The notes under the pieces: generated by a model | Seen by the model: only the letters and a program-made list of their open reading frames with translations | Databases searched by the model: none | Told to the model about the DNA's origin: nothing | Source: SHWC01 sp050173345 | GTDB lineage: Bacteria; Pseudomonadota; Alphaproteobacteria; UBA828 | NCBI GenBank assembly: GCA_050173345.1 | Contig: JBFXKW010000001.1 | Span: 496,001-560,000 of the forward strand | DNA: 64,000 nt | Reading direction: 5' to 3' | Part shown: piece after piece, positions 20,430 to 28,810 of the stretch | Layout: each line of letters opens with the position of its first letter | Position numbering within the stretch: the first letter of the stretch is position 1 | Made by a program: the position numbers and the translations under genes

Positions 20430-21224
20430 ATGGCGCGCAACATGCCCCATCGTCGACAGCGGTCTCACGAGCCCCGATCAGGGCCCAAGGACGGCAGCAT
20501 CTGGCTCTATGGCCTGCACGCGGTGGCCGCCGCGCTCGCCAATCGCGAGCGCAGGCTCGGGAAGCTGCTCGTCACCCGGGAGGGCCACGAGGCGCTGGCC
20601 CGGCTGGCTTCCATCCCCGAATCGGCGCCCGGCGCGGTTCTAATTCGCAGTCCTATATATATGGAGCGGCGGGAGATCGACCAGGTGCTCCCCCAGGCTG
20701 CCGTGCACCAGGGCGTCGCGCTGCAGGTCGCCCCCCTGCCAGAGCGGAGCCTGGACGAGGTGTGCGCGGCGCGGAGCGGCCCCCTGCTCGTGCTCGACCA
20801 GGTCACCGACCCGCACAATGTCGGCGCGGTGCTGCGCTCGGCCGCCGCCTTCGGCGCCGCCGGGGTCGTCATGCAGGAGCGCCACTCGGCCGAGCTGACC
20901 GGCGCGCTCGCCAAGGCTGCGTCGGGCGCGCTGGAGCTGGTGCCCATCGTCCGCGTCGTCAATCTGGTTCGAGCGATTTCAGAAATACAAGAACTAAGCT
21001 ATTGGTGTATTGGCCTGGATGGCGAGGCCAGATCGACCATAGCGGAGGCCGTCCGAGGGCAGGACAAGGTCGCCCTCGCGCTCGGCGCGGAGGGTGCCGG
21101 CTTGCGGCGGCTGACCCGCGAGCATTGCGACTGTCTGGCGCGGATTCCGACCAGCGGGCCGATCACGAGCCTGAACGTCTCGAACGCGGCGGCGATCGCG
21201 CTCTACGCCGCCGCCCTGCGCTGA
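20430..21224 (+). CDS. rlmB: 23S rRNA 2'-O-methyltransferase, RlmB/SpoU family
   Basis: About 264 residues from the ATG at 20430; GTG 20391 and ATG 20409 are in-frame alternatives. A TATAAT at 20414-20419, if used, would put transcription just before 20430 and favour the short form. All three SpoU motifs are present: 'DQVTDPHNVGAVLRSAAAFG', 'ALGAEGAGLRRLTRE' and 'IPTSGPITSLNVSNAAAIALY'. They form the trefoil knot that binds SAM. The N-terminal 'IWLYGLHAVAAALANRER' is the RlmB substrate-binding domain. RlmB methylates G2251 of 23S rRNA in E. coli; the exact target here is inferred. Confidence 0.9.
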   Translation: MARNMPHRRQRSHEPRSGPKDGSIWLYGLHAVAAALANRERRLGKLLVTREGHEALARLASIPESAPGAVLIRSPIYMERREIDQVLPQAAVHQGVALQVAPLPERSLDEVCAARSGPLLVLDQVTDPHNVGAVLRSAAAFGAAGVVMQERHSAELTGALAKAASGALELVPIVRVVNLVRAISEIQELSYWCIGLDGEARSTIAEAVRGQDKVALALGAEGAGLRRLTREHCDCLARIPTSGPITSLNVSNAAAIALYAAALR

Positions 21225-21232
21225 GCCGCGCC

Positions 21233-22768
21233 ATGCGTCAGGGGTCGCGCGCCCCGCTTCTGGCCATGTCGTTGGACCGGGCCTCGGCAACGCCGCTGCA
21301 CATGCAGATCTACGCGCAGCTTCGCGACGCCATCCTGTCGCGCCGCCTGCCGCAGGGCGAGCGGCTGCCGGCCACGCGCACGCTGGCGGAGGAGCTTGGC
21401 TGCTCGCGCTCCACCGTGACCGGCGCCTTCGACCAGCTCATGGCGGAGGGCTATATCGACGGCAAGGTGGGTTCGGGCACCTTCGTCTCCGCCGGCATCG
21501 CCGAGGAGCTGCTCGGCCTCAAGCAGCGCGGGCCGCCCGGATCGACTATCGGCCGGCCTGCCCTGCAACCGTCCCGGCGTGGCGCCATGCTGGCCGGGCT
21601 CAGGTCGTTGCGGCGCCTGCCGACGGTTCCCTTCGTCCCCGGCATGCCGGATACCGGCAGCTTTCCGTTCAAGACCTGGAGCGCCATCCTGAAGCGCGTC
21701 TGGCGCGCGCCGGACGCTAGCCTTCTCGAACATGCCGACCCGCGCGGGCATGACGGCCTCAGGCAAGAGATCGCCAAGCACCTGACCTCGGTGCGCGCGC
21801 TCCGCTGCAGCGCCGACCAGATCGTCATCACCGCCGGCGCCCAGCAGGCCTACAACATCGCGGCGCGCGTGCTGCTCGACCCCGGCGACCAGGTCTGGCT
21901 CGAAGACCCCGGCTATCCAGGACTGCGTGCCGCCTTCATCGGGGCGGGCGCGAGGCCCATCGACGTGCCGATCGACGAGGACGGGCTCGACGTCGAGCGC
22001 GGCCGCCGTCTCGCGCCCAAGGCGCGCCTCGCCGCGGTCGCGCCCTCCCATCAATACCCGCTCGGCGTCACGATGGGCCTCGAACGCCGGCTGGAGCTGA
22101 TCAGATGGGCGAGCGACGCGCAGGCCTGGATCGTCGAGGACGACTATGACAGCGAGTTCCGCTACCGCGCCAACCCGCTTGCCGCGCTCCAGGGTCTCGA
22201 TGAGGATGGGCGCGTGATCTATGTCGGCACCTTCTCCAAGGTGCTCTTCCCCTCGCTCAGGCTCGGCTATCTGGTGGTGTCGGAGGCGCTGGTCGAGCTC
22301 TTCGCCAAGGCGCGCCTCGCGCTCGGCGCCTATCCCTCGATGCAGGCGCAGCCGGTGCTGGCGGAGTTCATGGCCGAGGGCCATTTCGCCGCGCACCTCC
22401 GCCGCATGCGCAACCTCTATCAGCAGCGCCAGGAGGCGCTCATGCGGCAGCTCGACGCCGCGCTCTCCCACGCCGTCAGCGTGGCGCCGAAGGAGTGCGG
22501 CATGCACCTCGTGGCGAGGCTGGCGCCGCCGTTCACCGCGCCCGGCCTCGACGCCGAGATCGCGGCGCGCGCGGCCGAGCACGGCATCGTGGTGCCTTCG
22601 CTGTCGGAATACGGCGCGGGCGCGCCGCCCTATCAGGGGCTGGTGCTGGGCTATGCCGCGTTCGACGAACCGACGCTCGCCCGCGGCGTCGCCATCCTGG
22701 CCGAGGCCTTCGAGCGCGCGACCCAGGCCCGCGGGCGCAAGGCGGCCTCGTCGCGCCGCAGGCCTTAG
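21233..22768 (+). CDS. MocR/PdxR-type regulator: GntR HTH fused to aminotransferase-like domain
   Basis: 511 residues from ATG 21233 (ATG 21266 is an alternative). Residues about 20-88 form a GntR winged helix ('LPATRTLAEELGCSRSTVTGA', 'GYIDGKVGSGTFVSA'). The rest is a fold-type I aminotransferase-like domain with the PLP lysine in 'GTFSKVLFPS' (Lys336) and 'VEDDYDSEFRY'. Such proteins usually sense PLP or amino-compound adducts and regulate neighbouring metabolic genes. The gene follows rlmB by 8 nt and converges on hyuB with a 4-bp overlap of stop codons. Which genes it controls is not visible; hyuBA is a guess. Confidence 0.92.
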   Translation: MRQGSRAPLLAMSLDRASATPLHMQIYAQLRDAILSRRLPQGERLPATRTLAEELGCSRSTVTGAFDQLMAEGYIDGKVGSGTFVSAGIAEELLGLKQRGPPGSTIGRPALQPSRRGAMLAGLRSLRRLPTVPFVPGMPDTGSFPFKTWSAILKRVWRAPDASLLEHADPRGHDGLRQEIAKHLTSVRALRCSADQIVITAGAQQAYNIAARVLLDPGDQVWLEDPGYPGLRAAFIGAGARPIDVPIDEDGLDVERGRRLAPKARLAAVAPSHQYPLGVTMGLERRLELIRWASDAQAWIVEDDYDSEFRYRANPLAALQGLDEDGRVIYVGTFSKVLFPSLRLGYLVVSEALVELFAKARLALGAYPSMQAQPVLAEFMAEGHFAAHLRRMRNLYQQRQEALMRQLDAALSHAVSVAPKECGMHLVARLAPPFTAPGLDAEIAARAAEHGIVVPSLSEYGAGAPPYQGLVLGYAAFDEPTLARGVAILAEAFERATQARGRKAASSRRRP

Positions 22769-24558
22769 GCGGGAGCGCCGCTCCGCAACCGTTGGGTCGC
22801 CGCCTGGTCGACCTTCATCGTCGCCTGGTCGATGACCACGCCGTACTGATTTCGCGCGGCCTCGATCGAGACGTACTCCTCGAGCACGTCGTCGAGCACC
22901 ATCTCGGCCGGCCGCTCGTAAGGCGAGCCCCAGCCGCCGCCGCCCGTGCTCTCGAACATGAAGCGCTCGCCATAGCCGAACGGATGGGCGGCGAGCAGCG
23001 GGCTCACCCACTGCCCGTCGCTCCCGAGGCCGCCGATCACCGTTCGCGTGCCGTCGGCCGCGATCCTGGTCGAACGCTGCACCGCGCTGCGCCCGCCGCC
23101 ATTCACGCCGGGCGTGCCCTCGCGCGTCCGCGCCGTCTCCATGCTGAGCTCGGCGTCGCACAGGAAGCGCACCTTGAAGACGGCGCCGAGGCCGCCGCGG
23201 AACCGGCCGGGGCCGGCCGAATCCCGGCGCAACTCGAAGCTCTCGTATTCGATCGGGAACAGGAGCTCGGCGGTCTCGGCCGGCATGTTCATGCAGTTGC
23301 CGAGCGGGTCCATGGTCACGCTCATGCCGTCGCCGTGGGGCGTGCCGCCCCAGCCGCCGGCCGGCAGGTCCGAGAACACGTCGGTGTTGCCGGCCTGGTC
23401 CCGGGTCGCGGCGACGAACCAGTTGCACTCGGCGAAGGTCGAACCGGTGACCCGGTCGGGGATCGCCTTGGCGAGCGCCTGCCAGATCGCGCTGGTGATC
23501 TTTGACGACGTCAAGGTGGTGCAGCCGATCACCGGCGCCGGCCACTTGGCGTTGAGCCAGCAATTCTCCGGCAGCACCAGCTTGAGCGGCAGCAGCATGC
23601 CGTAGTTCGACGGCGCGTGCGGCGCCAGGAAGAACTGCAGCGAGTAGAAGGCGGCGGACGCCGTGTTCGCCATCGGCGAGTTGATGGCGCCCTTGGTGAT
23701 CGGCGCCGAGCCGGTGAAGTCGATAGTCACGTCGGAGCCCGAGACGGTGAGCGTCACCTTGATCTTGACCGGCTCGCTCGAGAAGCCGTCCGTATCGGCA
23801 TAGTCCTCGCCTTCATAGACGCCGTCCGGGATCTCCTCGATCGCGGCGCGCACGATCTTCTCGGTGTAGTCGATGAGCTGGCTCATGCCAGCCCTGACCG
23901 TGTCGACGCCGTAGCGCAGCGCGAGGCGCTGCAGCTCCGCCTCGGCCGCCTTAAGCGCGCCGAGATGGCCCTGAAGGTCGCCGCGCACGAAGTGCGGCGT
24001 GCGCGTGTTGCTGACGATGATGTCCAGGATCTCGCCGCGGATTTCGTAGTTCTCGTAGAGCTTGGTCGGCGGCAGCCGGAGCCCCTCGCCCGCGACGTGG
24101 GTGCCGAACGCCTGGCCGCCCGCTGCACCGCCGCCGAGGTCCATCCAATGTCCCCGGCTCACCGCGAAGCCAAGCAGCTCGTCCCCAAGGAAGATCGGCA
24201 TGGTGAAGGTGATGTCGTTGATGTGCGTGCCGCCGTCATAGGGGTCGTTGAGCGCGATGACGTCGCCGGGCTTCATCTGCTCGATCGGGAATTTGCGGAT
24301 CGAGGCGTCGGCGCTGTACTGCATCGCGGCCAGATGCACCGGGTTGCCCGACTGGCCGAGCAGGCGGAGCTTCTCGTCGTAGATCGCGTTCGAGAAGTCG
24401 AGCATGTCGGAGAGGATCGGCGAGAACGAGGTGCGCTGCAGGATGGTGGTCATGCGCGCGCAGGTGAACTCGAAGGCGTTGCGCAGCACCTCGAAGGTGA
24501 TGGGGTCGATTGCCGCTTCGGGTGCGTGGCGGCGCGCCAGTGCTCGATCCGACGCCAT
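22765..24558 (-). CDS. hyuB: Hydantoinase B/oxoprolinase family protein
   Basis: 597 residues. 'DPITFEVLRNAFEFTCARMTTILQRTSFSPILSDMLDFSNAI', 'NDPYDGGTHINDITF' and 'RGHWMDLGG' are typical of the HyuB/AcxB family. With HyuA it forms an ATP-dependent hydrolase or carboxylase (N-methylhydantoinase, 5-oxoprolinase, acetone or acetophenone carboxylase). Motifs do not separate these substrates. AAAGGAG stands 8 nt before the ATG. The start is 18 nt after the hyuA stop, so the two are co-expressed. Confidence 0.93.
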   Translation of the reverse strand: MASDRALARRHAPEAAIDPITFEVLRNAFEFTCARMTTILQRTSFSPILSDMLDFSNAIYDEKLRLLGQSGNPVHLAAMQYSADASIRKFPIEQMKPGDVIALNDPYDGGTHINDITFTMPIFLGDELLGFAVSRGHWMDLGGGAAGGQAFGTHVAGEGLRLPPTKLYENYEIRGEILDIIVSNTRTPHFVRGDLQGHLGALKAAEAELQRLALRYGVDTVRAGMSQLIDYTEKIVRAAIEEIPDGVYEGEDYADTDGFSSEPVKIKVTLTVSGSDVTIDFTGSAPITKGAINSPMANTASAAFYSLQFFLAPHAPSNYGMLLPLKLVLPENCWLNAKWPAPVIGCTTLTSSKITSAIWQALAKAIPDRVTGSTFAECNWFVAATRDQAGNTDVFSDLPAGGWGGTPHGDGMSVTMDPLGNCMNMPAETAELLFPIEYESFELRRDSAGPGRFRGGLGAVFKVRFLCDAELSMETARTREGTPGVNGGGRSAVQRSTRIAADGTRTVIGGLGSDGQWVSPLLAAHPFGYGERFMFESTGGGGWGSPYERPAEMVLDDVLEEYVSIEAARNQYGVVIDQATMKVDQAATQRLRSGAPA

Positions 24559-24576
24559 GACCGTTTCTCCTTTGAG

Positions 24577-26598
24577 CTAGGTGCCGACCTCGATCAGCAG
24601 GTTGCCGATATCGTCGATGCGGCCCGTGCAGCCCGGCGGCAGCACGGCGCAGGCATCCGCATACTCCACGATGCTCGGGCCCGGCACGCTCATGCCGGCG
24701 CTCAGCCCTTCCGCCGCGAAGACCGGCGTCTCGACCCAGCGCCCGCCGAAATAGACGCGCCGCGGGTTCGCCGCTGCATCGTGGCCGTTCGCGCTCGACC
24801 TGAAGATCGGCGGATCGGGAAACCTGCCGATCGCGGTCGCGCCGAGCGCCACGAAGACGATCGGGAAGTCCTCGCTGTGGACGCCGTAGTCCCGCCGGTG
24901 CGTCGCGTGGAAGGTTTTCGCGATCTCGGGCAAGTGCCGCTTCTCGATCCGGCCCGACGGAATCTCGCACTCGACCTCGAAGGTCTGGCCCTGATAGCGC
25001 ATCTGCGCGGTGCGCGCGAGTGCGATGCGCTCGTCACTCACGCCGTCCGCCGCCAGCAGCATGCGCCCGCGCGCCTCGAGCTCGTCATAGCCGGCATTCA
25101 GCCGGTCGAGATCGACCTCGCCGAGCGGCGCATAGAGGAAGCTTTCGAGATCGTGGCGCAGGTTCATCGCGGTCGCGCCGAACGCCGAGGCGACGCCGGC
25201 ATGGGCCGGCACCAGCACCCTCGGCACGTTCATCGCCTGCGCGACGAAGCAGGCGTGCATCGGGCCGGCGCCGCCGAAGCTCGCCAGCACATAGTCCCGC
25301 GGGTCGCGCGCGCGGTCGACCACGACGCCCTTCACCGCCTGCGCCATCGCCTCGCACGAGATGCGGATCATGCCTTCCGCGGTCTCCAGCCTGGACAGCC
25401 CGATCGCGCGCGCGACGCCGTCGATCGCCCGTTCGGCGGCCTCAACGTCGAGCGCGAACTTGCCGCCGAGCGAGGGATGCAGGCGCCCGAGGATCAGGTT
25501 GGCGTCGGTCACGGTCGGCTCGGTACCGCCGCGCCGATAGCAGGCCGGGCCCGGATCGGCACCGGCGCTCCGCGGCCCGACCCGGAGCGAGTTGCCCTTG
25601 TCGACCCAGGCGATCGAGCCGCCGCCGGCGCCGACGCTCCTGATGTCGAGCATGGGAACGCTGACCGGCACCTCCCATTCGAGCTCGTAGCTGCGCGTGA
25701 TCAGGCCGTGGCCTGCCTCGACGATCGAAGCGTCGAAGCTGGTGCCGCCGACATCGGTGTGGATGATATTCTCGAAATGGGTCGCCTTGGTCAGGTAGGC
25801 GGCGTAGGCGACGCCGCCGGCCGGACCGGACTCGATCAGCTCTTCCGGACGCTGCTTGGCGAGTGCGGTGCCCATCACGCCGCCATTGCTCTTCAGGATC
25901 AGCAGCGCGCCGCCGAATCCCTCGGCCCCGAGCGCGGCTTCGAGGCGGTCAAAATAGCCGGTCATCACGGGCATCAGCGCGGCGCGGATCGCGGTCGTCG
26001 TGAACCGGCCATGCTCGCGGAACACCGGACGCGTCTCGGCGGAGATCACCACATGGGCGTTCGGGCTGTCCTCCAGCACGATCTCGCGCATGCGCTGCTC
26101 GTGCGCCGGATTGGCGTACGAATTGATGAAGCCGATGCCGATCGAGGCGAAATCATGCTCGGCGACGCGCCGCGATACCGCGCGCGCCGCCGCCTCATCG
26201 AGCGGGCGGCGGGCCGTTCCGGCCGCCGACATCCGCTCCGGCACCACGAAGCGATGGCGCCGGCGGATGATCGGGCTCGGCTTGGACTGGTACGGGTCGT
26301 AGAGGAACTGCCGGTGCTGGCGGCCGATCTCGATGGTGTCGCGGAAGCCCTCGGTCGTGATGAAGGCGGCTTCGGGGTAGTCCCGCTCGATCAGCGCGTT
26401 CGTCGCGGTCGTGGTGCCGTGGAGAAGGTGGGAGATCTCGGCAAACTCGATGCCCGCCTGCCTGATGGCCCGGATCACGCCCTGGGAGCGGTCCGCCTTG
26501 GTGGTCAGGACCTTGGTCGAGATCGGCTGATTCGTGACCTGATGCCAGGCGAACAGATCAGTGAACGTGCCCCCAACATCGACTCCCACTCGCCACAT
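24577..26598 (-). CDS. hyuA: Hydantoinase A/oxoprolinase family protein
   Basis: 673 residues. The N-terminus 'WRVGVDVGGTFTDLFAW' is the ASKHA-type phosphate loop, followed by 'HGTTTATNALIERD'. The middle holds 'HTDVGGTSFDASIV' and 'SVGAGGGSIAWVD', and 'SFGGAGPMHACFVAQAM' follows. It is the ATP-hydrolysing partner of HyuB. Absence of a third, small zinc subunit argues mildly against acetone carboxylase and leaves an N-substituted hydantoin/oxoproline-type hydrolase more likely. It lies 36 nt after the Mo-oxidoreductase gene. Confidence 0.93.
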   Translation of the reverse strand: MWRVGVDVGGTFTDLFAWHQVTNQPISTKVLTTKADRSQGVIRAIRQAGIEFAEISHLLHGTTTATNALIERDYPEAAFITTEGFRDTIEIGRQHRQFLYDPYQSKPSPIIRRRHRFVVPERMSAAGTARRPLDEAAARAVSRRVAEHDFASIGIGFINSYANPAHEQRMREIVLEDSPNAHVVISAETRPVFREHGRFTTTAIRAALMPVMTGYFDRLEAALGAEGFGGALLILKSNGGVMGTALAKQRPEELIESGPAGGVAYAAYLTKATHFENIIHTDVGGTSFDASIVEAGHGLITRSYELEWEVPVSVPMLDIRSVGAGGGSIAWVDKGNSLRVGPRSAGADPGPACYRRGGTEPTVTDANLILGRLHPSLGGKFALDVEAAERAIDGVARAIGLSRLETAEGMIRISCEAMAQAVKGVVVDRARDPRDYVLASFGGAGPMHACFVAQAMNVPRVLVPAHAGVASAFGATAMNLRHDLESFLYAPLGEVDLDRLNAGYDELEARGRMLLAADGVSDERIALARTAQMRYQGQTFEVECEIPSGRIEKRHLPEIAKTFHATHRRDYGVHSEDFPIVFVALGATAIGRFPDPPIFRSSANGHDAAANPRRVYFGGRWVETPVFAAEGLSAGMSVPGPSIVEYADACAVLPPGCTGRIDDIGNLLIEVGT

Positions 26599-26634
26599 GC
26601 CCCCGCCCTCGTGACGCGTTCCCCCGATCGCTCT

Positions 26635-28671
26635 TCAAGCGCTTGCGTGCTCGATCATCACCTCGACCGCGTGAACCGCGGTACTTTCGCCCATGTCGGC
26701 CTTCTCGCCCGGGTTCAGCCAATTGACGTTGGCGTGCGCCTCGCCGGGACCGGCAAGACGCGGCCAGCGCCCCTTGTGCGCCAACGCGACGCCAGGCGGC
26801 ACGTCGGCCGAGACCGCGAGCTGGAGCGCGAGCTCGCCGGTCTCGTTGTGCACGCGGACCGTGCCGCCCGCCCGCAACCCGGCGGCCTCGGCATCGCGCG
26901 GGTTGATCGCGACCGTCGCCTTGCCGAGCCGGCGCCGGATGGTCGGGTCATTGGCGTAGGAGCAGTTCATGGTCCACTCGGAGGCCGGCGAGAGCAGGCG
27001 GAAGCGGCCGCCGCTCGGCCGCGCGTCCACGCTCGGCCTCGGCAGCCGGCCGTGGCCGTTGCGCTCGGCCTGCTCGGAGGCGATCTCGATCTTGCCGCTC
27101 GGCGTCGGGAAGCGCAGGCCCTCGAACTGGATCACCGGCTCTTCGTAGAGGAACACGGTGCCGCGCGCGGCCAGCGCCGCGAAGCCCTCGCGCCAGCCGA
27201 CCTGCTCGAGCAGGCGGCCGATGATCTGCGCGTCCGGCTCGTAGAGCTCCGGGTCGTTCAGGCCGATCGTCTTGGCCAGCCGGCGGAAGATTTCCTGGTT
27301 CGGCAGCGCCTCGCCCATCGGCTCGGCCACCTTGCGCTGGGCCGAGAAGGTCAGGTCGAAATAGCTGGTGACCAGATCGTCGAACTCCAGGAACGACGCA
27401 GCGGGCAGCACATAGTCGGCAAAGTCGGTGGTGTCGGTCTGGAAGACGTCGGCGACGACGGTAAGGAGATCGTCGCGGCGCAGCGCGTCGTGCAGCCGGC
27501 GCTGCTCGGGGTTGGACGCTGCCGGGTTGATGTTCCAGCAGATGAACGCCTTGCTGGCTTCGGCATCTTCGAGGCGGGCGGCGAGGTCCATATGGCTGAA
27601 GGCCGGCGGGCTCTTGCTCAGGTGCTTGGCGGCAAGCTCGTCGACCTTGACGCCGCGCCGGCCCGAGCCGTTGAGATAGAGCAGGCCGGCGCCGGGCTTG
27701 CCGAAATTCCCGGTGACGGCGGGGAGCAATGCGCAGGCGCGGGTGATGTTGCCGCCCTGGCCCTGGCGCTGCAGCGCCTGGCCGAGCCAGAGCAGCGCGG
27801 GCCCGCTGCGGTAGAGGCGCGCGGCCTCGACGATCTTTTCGGCGGGCACGCCGGTCTGCGCCTCGGCCCAGGCGGGCGTCGTCGGCTCGATCAGGGCCTC
27901 CAGCTCCAACCAACCGACGGTGTGCTCGGCGAGGAAGCCGCGATCGATCAGCCCCTCCGCCTTCAGGACGTGCATCATCGCGAAGGCAAGCGCGGCGTCG
28001 CTGCCGGGGAAGGGCTGCAAATGCAGGTCGGCCTGCTTCGCGGTCGGGTGCGCGATCGGGTCGATCACGACCACCTTGGCCTTGGTCTCGCGCAGCCACT
28101 GGCTGTGCATGTGCGGCGCCGAGGCGTGGGGGTTGGCGCCCCACACGAGGATACACGCGGCATCCTTCGCCGTTCTCGGGTCGAAGCCGAGCGCCGCGTG
28201 GCCGATCACGTATTCGAGCGCGACCTGGCCTGCGCTGTTACAGATGCTGTCGGGGTCGGCCTCGTGCGCGCCGAGCCGGTGCATCAGGCGGCGGGGAAAG
28301 TGGCTCGCGATGAACGAGCGCGTGCCGGTGTAGTGCGCGTAGACAATGCGCTGGCCGCCTTCCTCACGCGCGATCCGGCCGAGCCGGCTGCCGATCTCGC
28401 TGAGCGCCTCGTCCCACGAGAGGGGAGCGAAATGGCCCTCGCCCTTCGGCCCGACCCGCTTGAGCGGCCGCGTCAGCCGCGCCGCCGGGTCGAGGTAGAC
28501 GCCGTTGTACATGATCGCGCACTTGCCGCAGAGCTTGCCGCGGCTGACATGGTGGTCCGGGTCGCCCACGATATGGGCGAGCTGCCCGTCGCGCTTGACC
28601 GCCACGATGCCGCAGGCGTCGTAGCAGTCGCGCGGACAGGTCGTCCGGATCGTCTCCTGGGTTGTGCTCAT
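26635..28671 (-). CDS. Molybdopterin (bisPGD) oxidoreductase with one 4Fe-4S cluster
   Basis: 678 residues from the ATG at 28671, which has GAGGGG upstream; a longer in-frame extension is low-complexity and rejected. The N-terminal 4Fe-4S motif is Cys12-x3-Cys16-x3-Cys20-x27-Cys48. Then come the DMSO-reductase-family domains: 'GANPHASAPHMHSQWL', 'QALQRQGQGGNITRACALLPAVTGNFGKPGAG' and a C-terminal dinucleotide-binding domain (IRRRLGKATVAINPRDAEAAG). No signal peptide is seen, so it is probably cytoplasmic. It heads an apparent operon with hyuA and hyuB. No dedicated electron-transfer subunit is nearby, and the substrate is unknown. Confidence 0.9.
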   Translation of the reverse strand: MSTTQETIRTTCPRDCYDACGIVAVKRDGQLAHIVGDPDHHVSRGKLCGKCAIMYNGVYLDPAARLTRPLKRVGPKGEGHFAPLSWDEALSEIGSRLGRIAREEGGQRIVYAHYTGTRSFIASHFPRRLMHRLGAHEADPDSICNSAGQVALEYVIGHAALGFDPRTAKDAACILVWGANPHASAPHMHSQWLRETKAKVVVIDPIAHPTAKQADLHLQPFPGSDAALAFAMMHVLKAEGLIDRGFLAEHTVGWLELEALIEPTTPAWAEAQTGVPAEKIVEAARLYRSGPALLWLGQALQRQGQGGNITRACALLPAVTGNFGKPGAGLLYLNGSGRRGVKVDELAAKHLSKSPPAFSHMDLAARLEDAEASKAFICWNINPAASNPEQRRLHDALRRDDLLTVVADVFQTDTTDFADYVLPAASFLEFDDLVTSYFDLTFSAQRKVAEPMGEALPNQEIFRRLAKTIGLNDPELYEPDAQIIGRLLEQVGWREGFAALAARGTVFLYEEPVIQFEGLRFPTPSGKIEIASEQAERNGHGRLPRPSVDARPSGGRFRLLSPASEWTMNCSYANDPTIRRRLGKATVAINPRDAEAAGLRAGGTVRVHNETGELALQLAVSADVPPGVALAHKGRWPRLAGPGEAHANVNWLNPGEKADMGESTAVHAVEVMIEHASA

Positions 28672-28810
28672 CGCCGGTATGCCCCTCGGCCGGCAGGCGG
28701 CGTGCCTCCGGTCCTGGGCATCACGATGGCGCGGGAAATGGCTTTCGCCTAGAGCCAATTCGCGTTTGTCTACCAGGCCAATTTACAGGACGCCGCACGC
28801 CTAAGCCGGC

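Noticed and set aside
20391..20430. GTG 20391 or ATG 20409 as the rlmB start
   Set aside because: Kept only as alternatives. The TATAAT at 20414 and the family length slightly favour ATG 20430, though no good -35 is present.
23617..28752. 1711-codon plus-strand frame opposite hyuB, hyuA and the Mo-oxidoreductase
   Set aside because: Same antisense effect. The three minus-strand proteins have clear motifs and ribosome sites.
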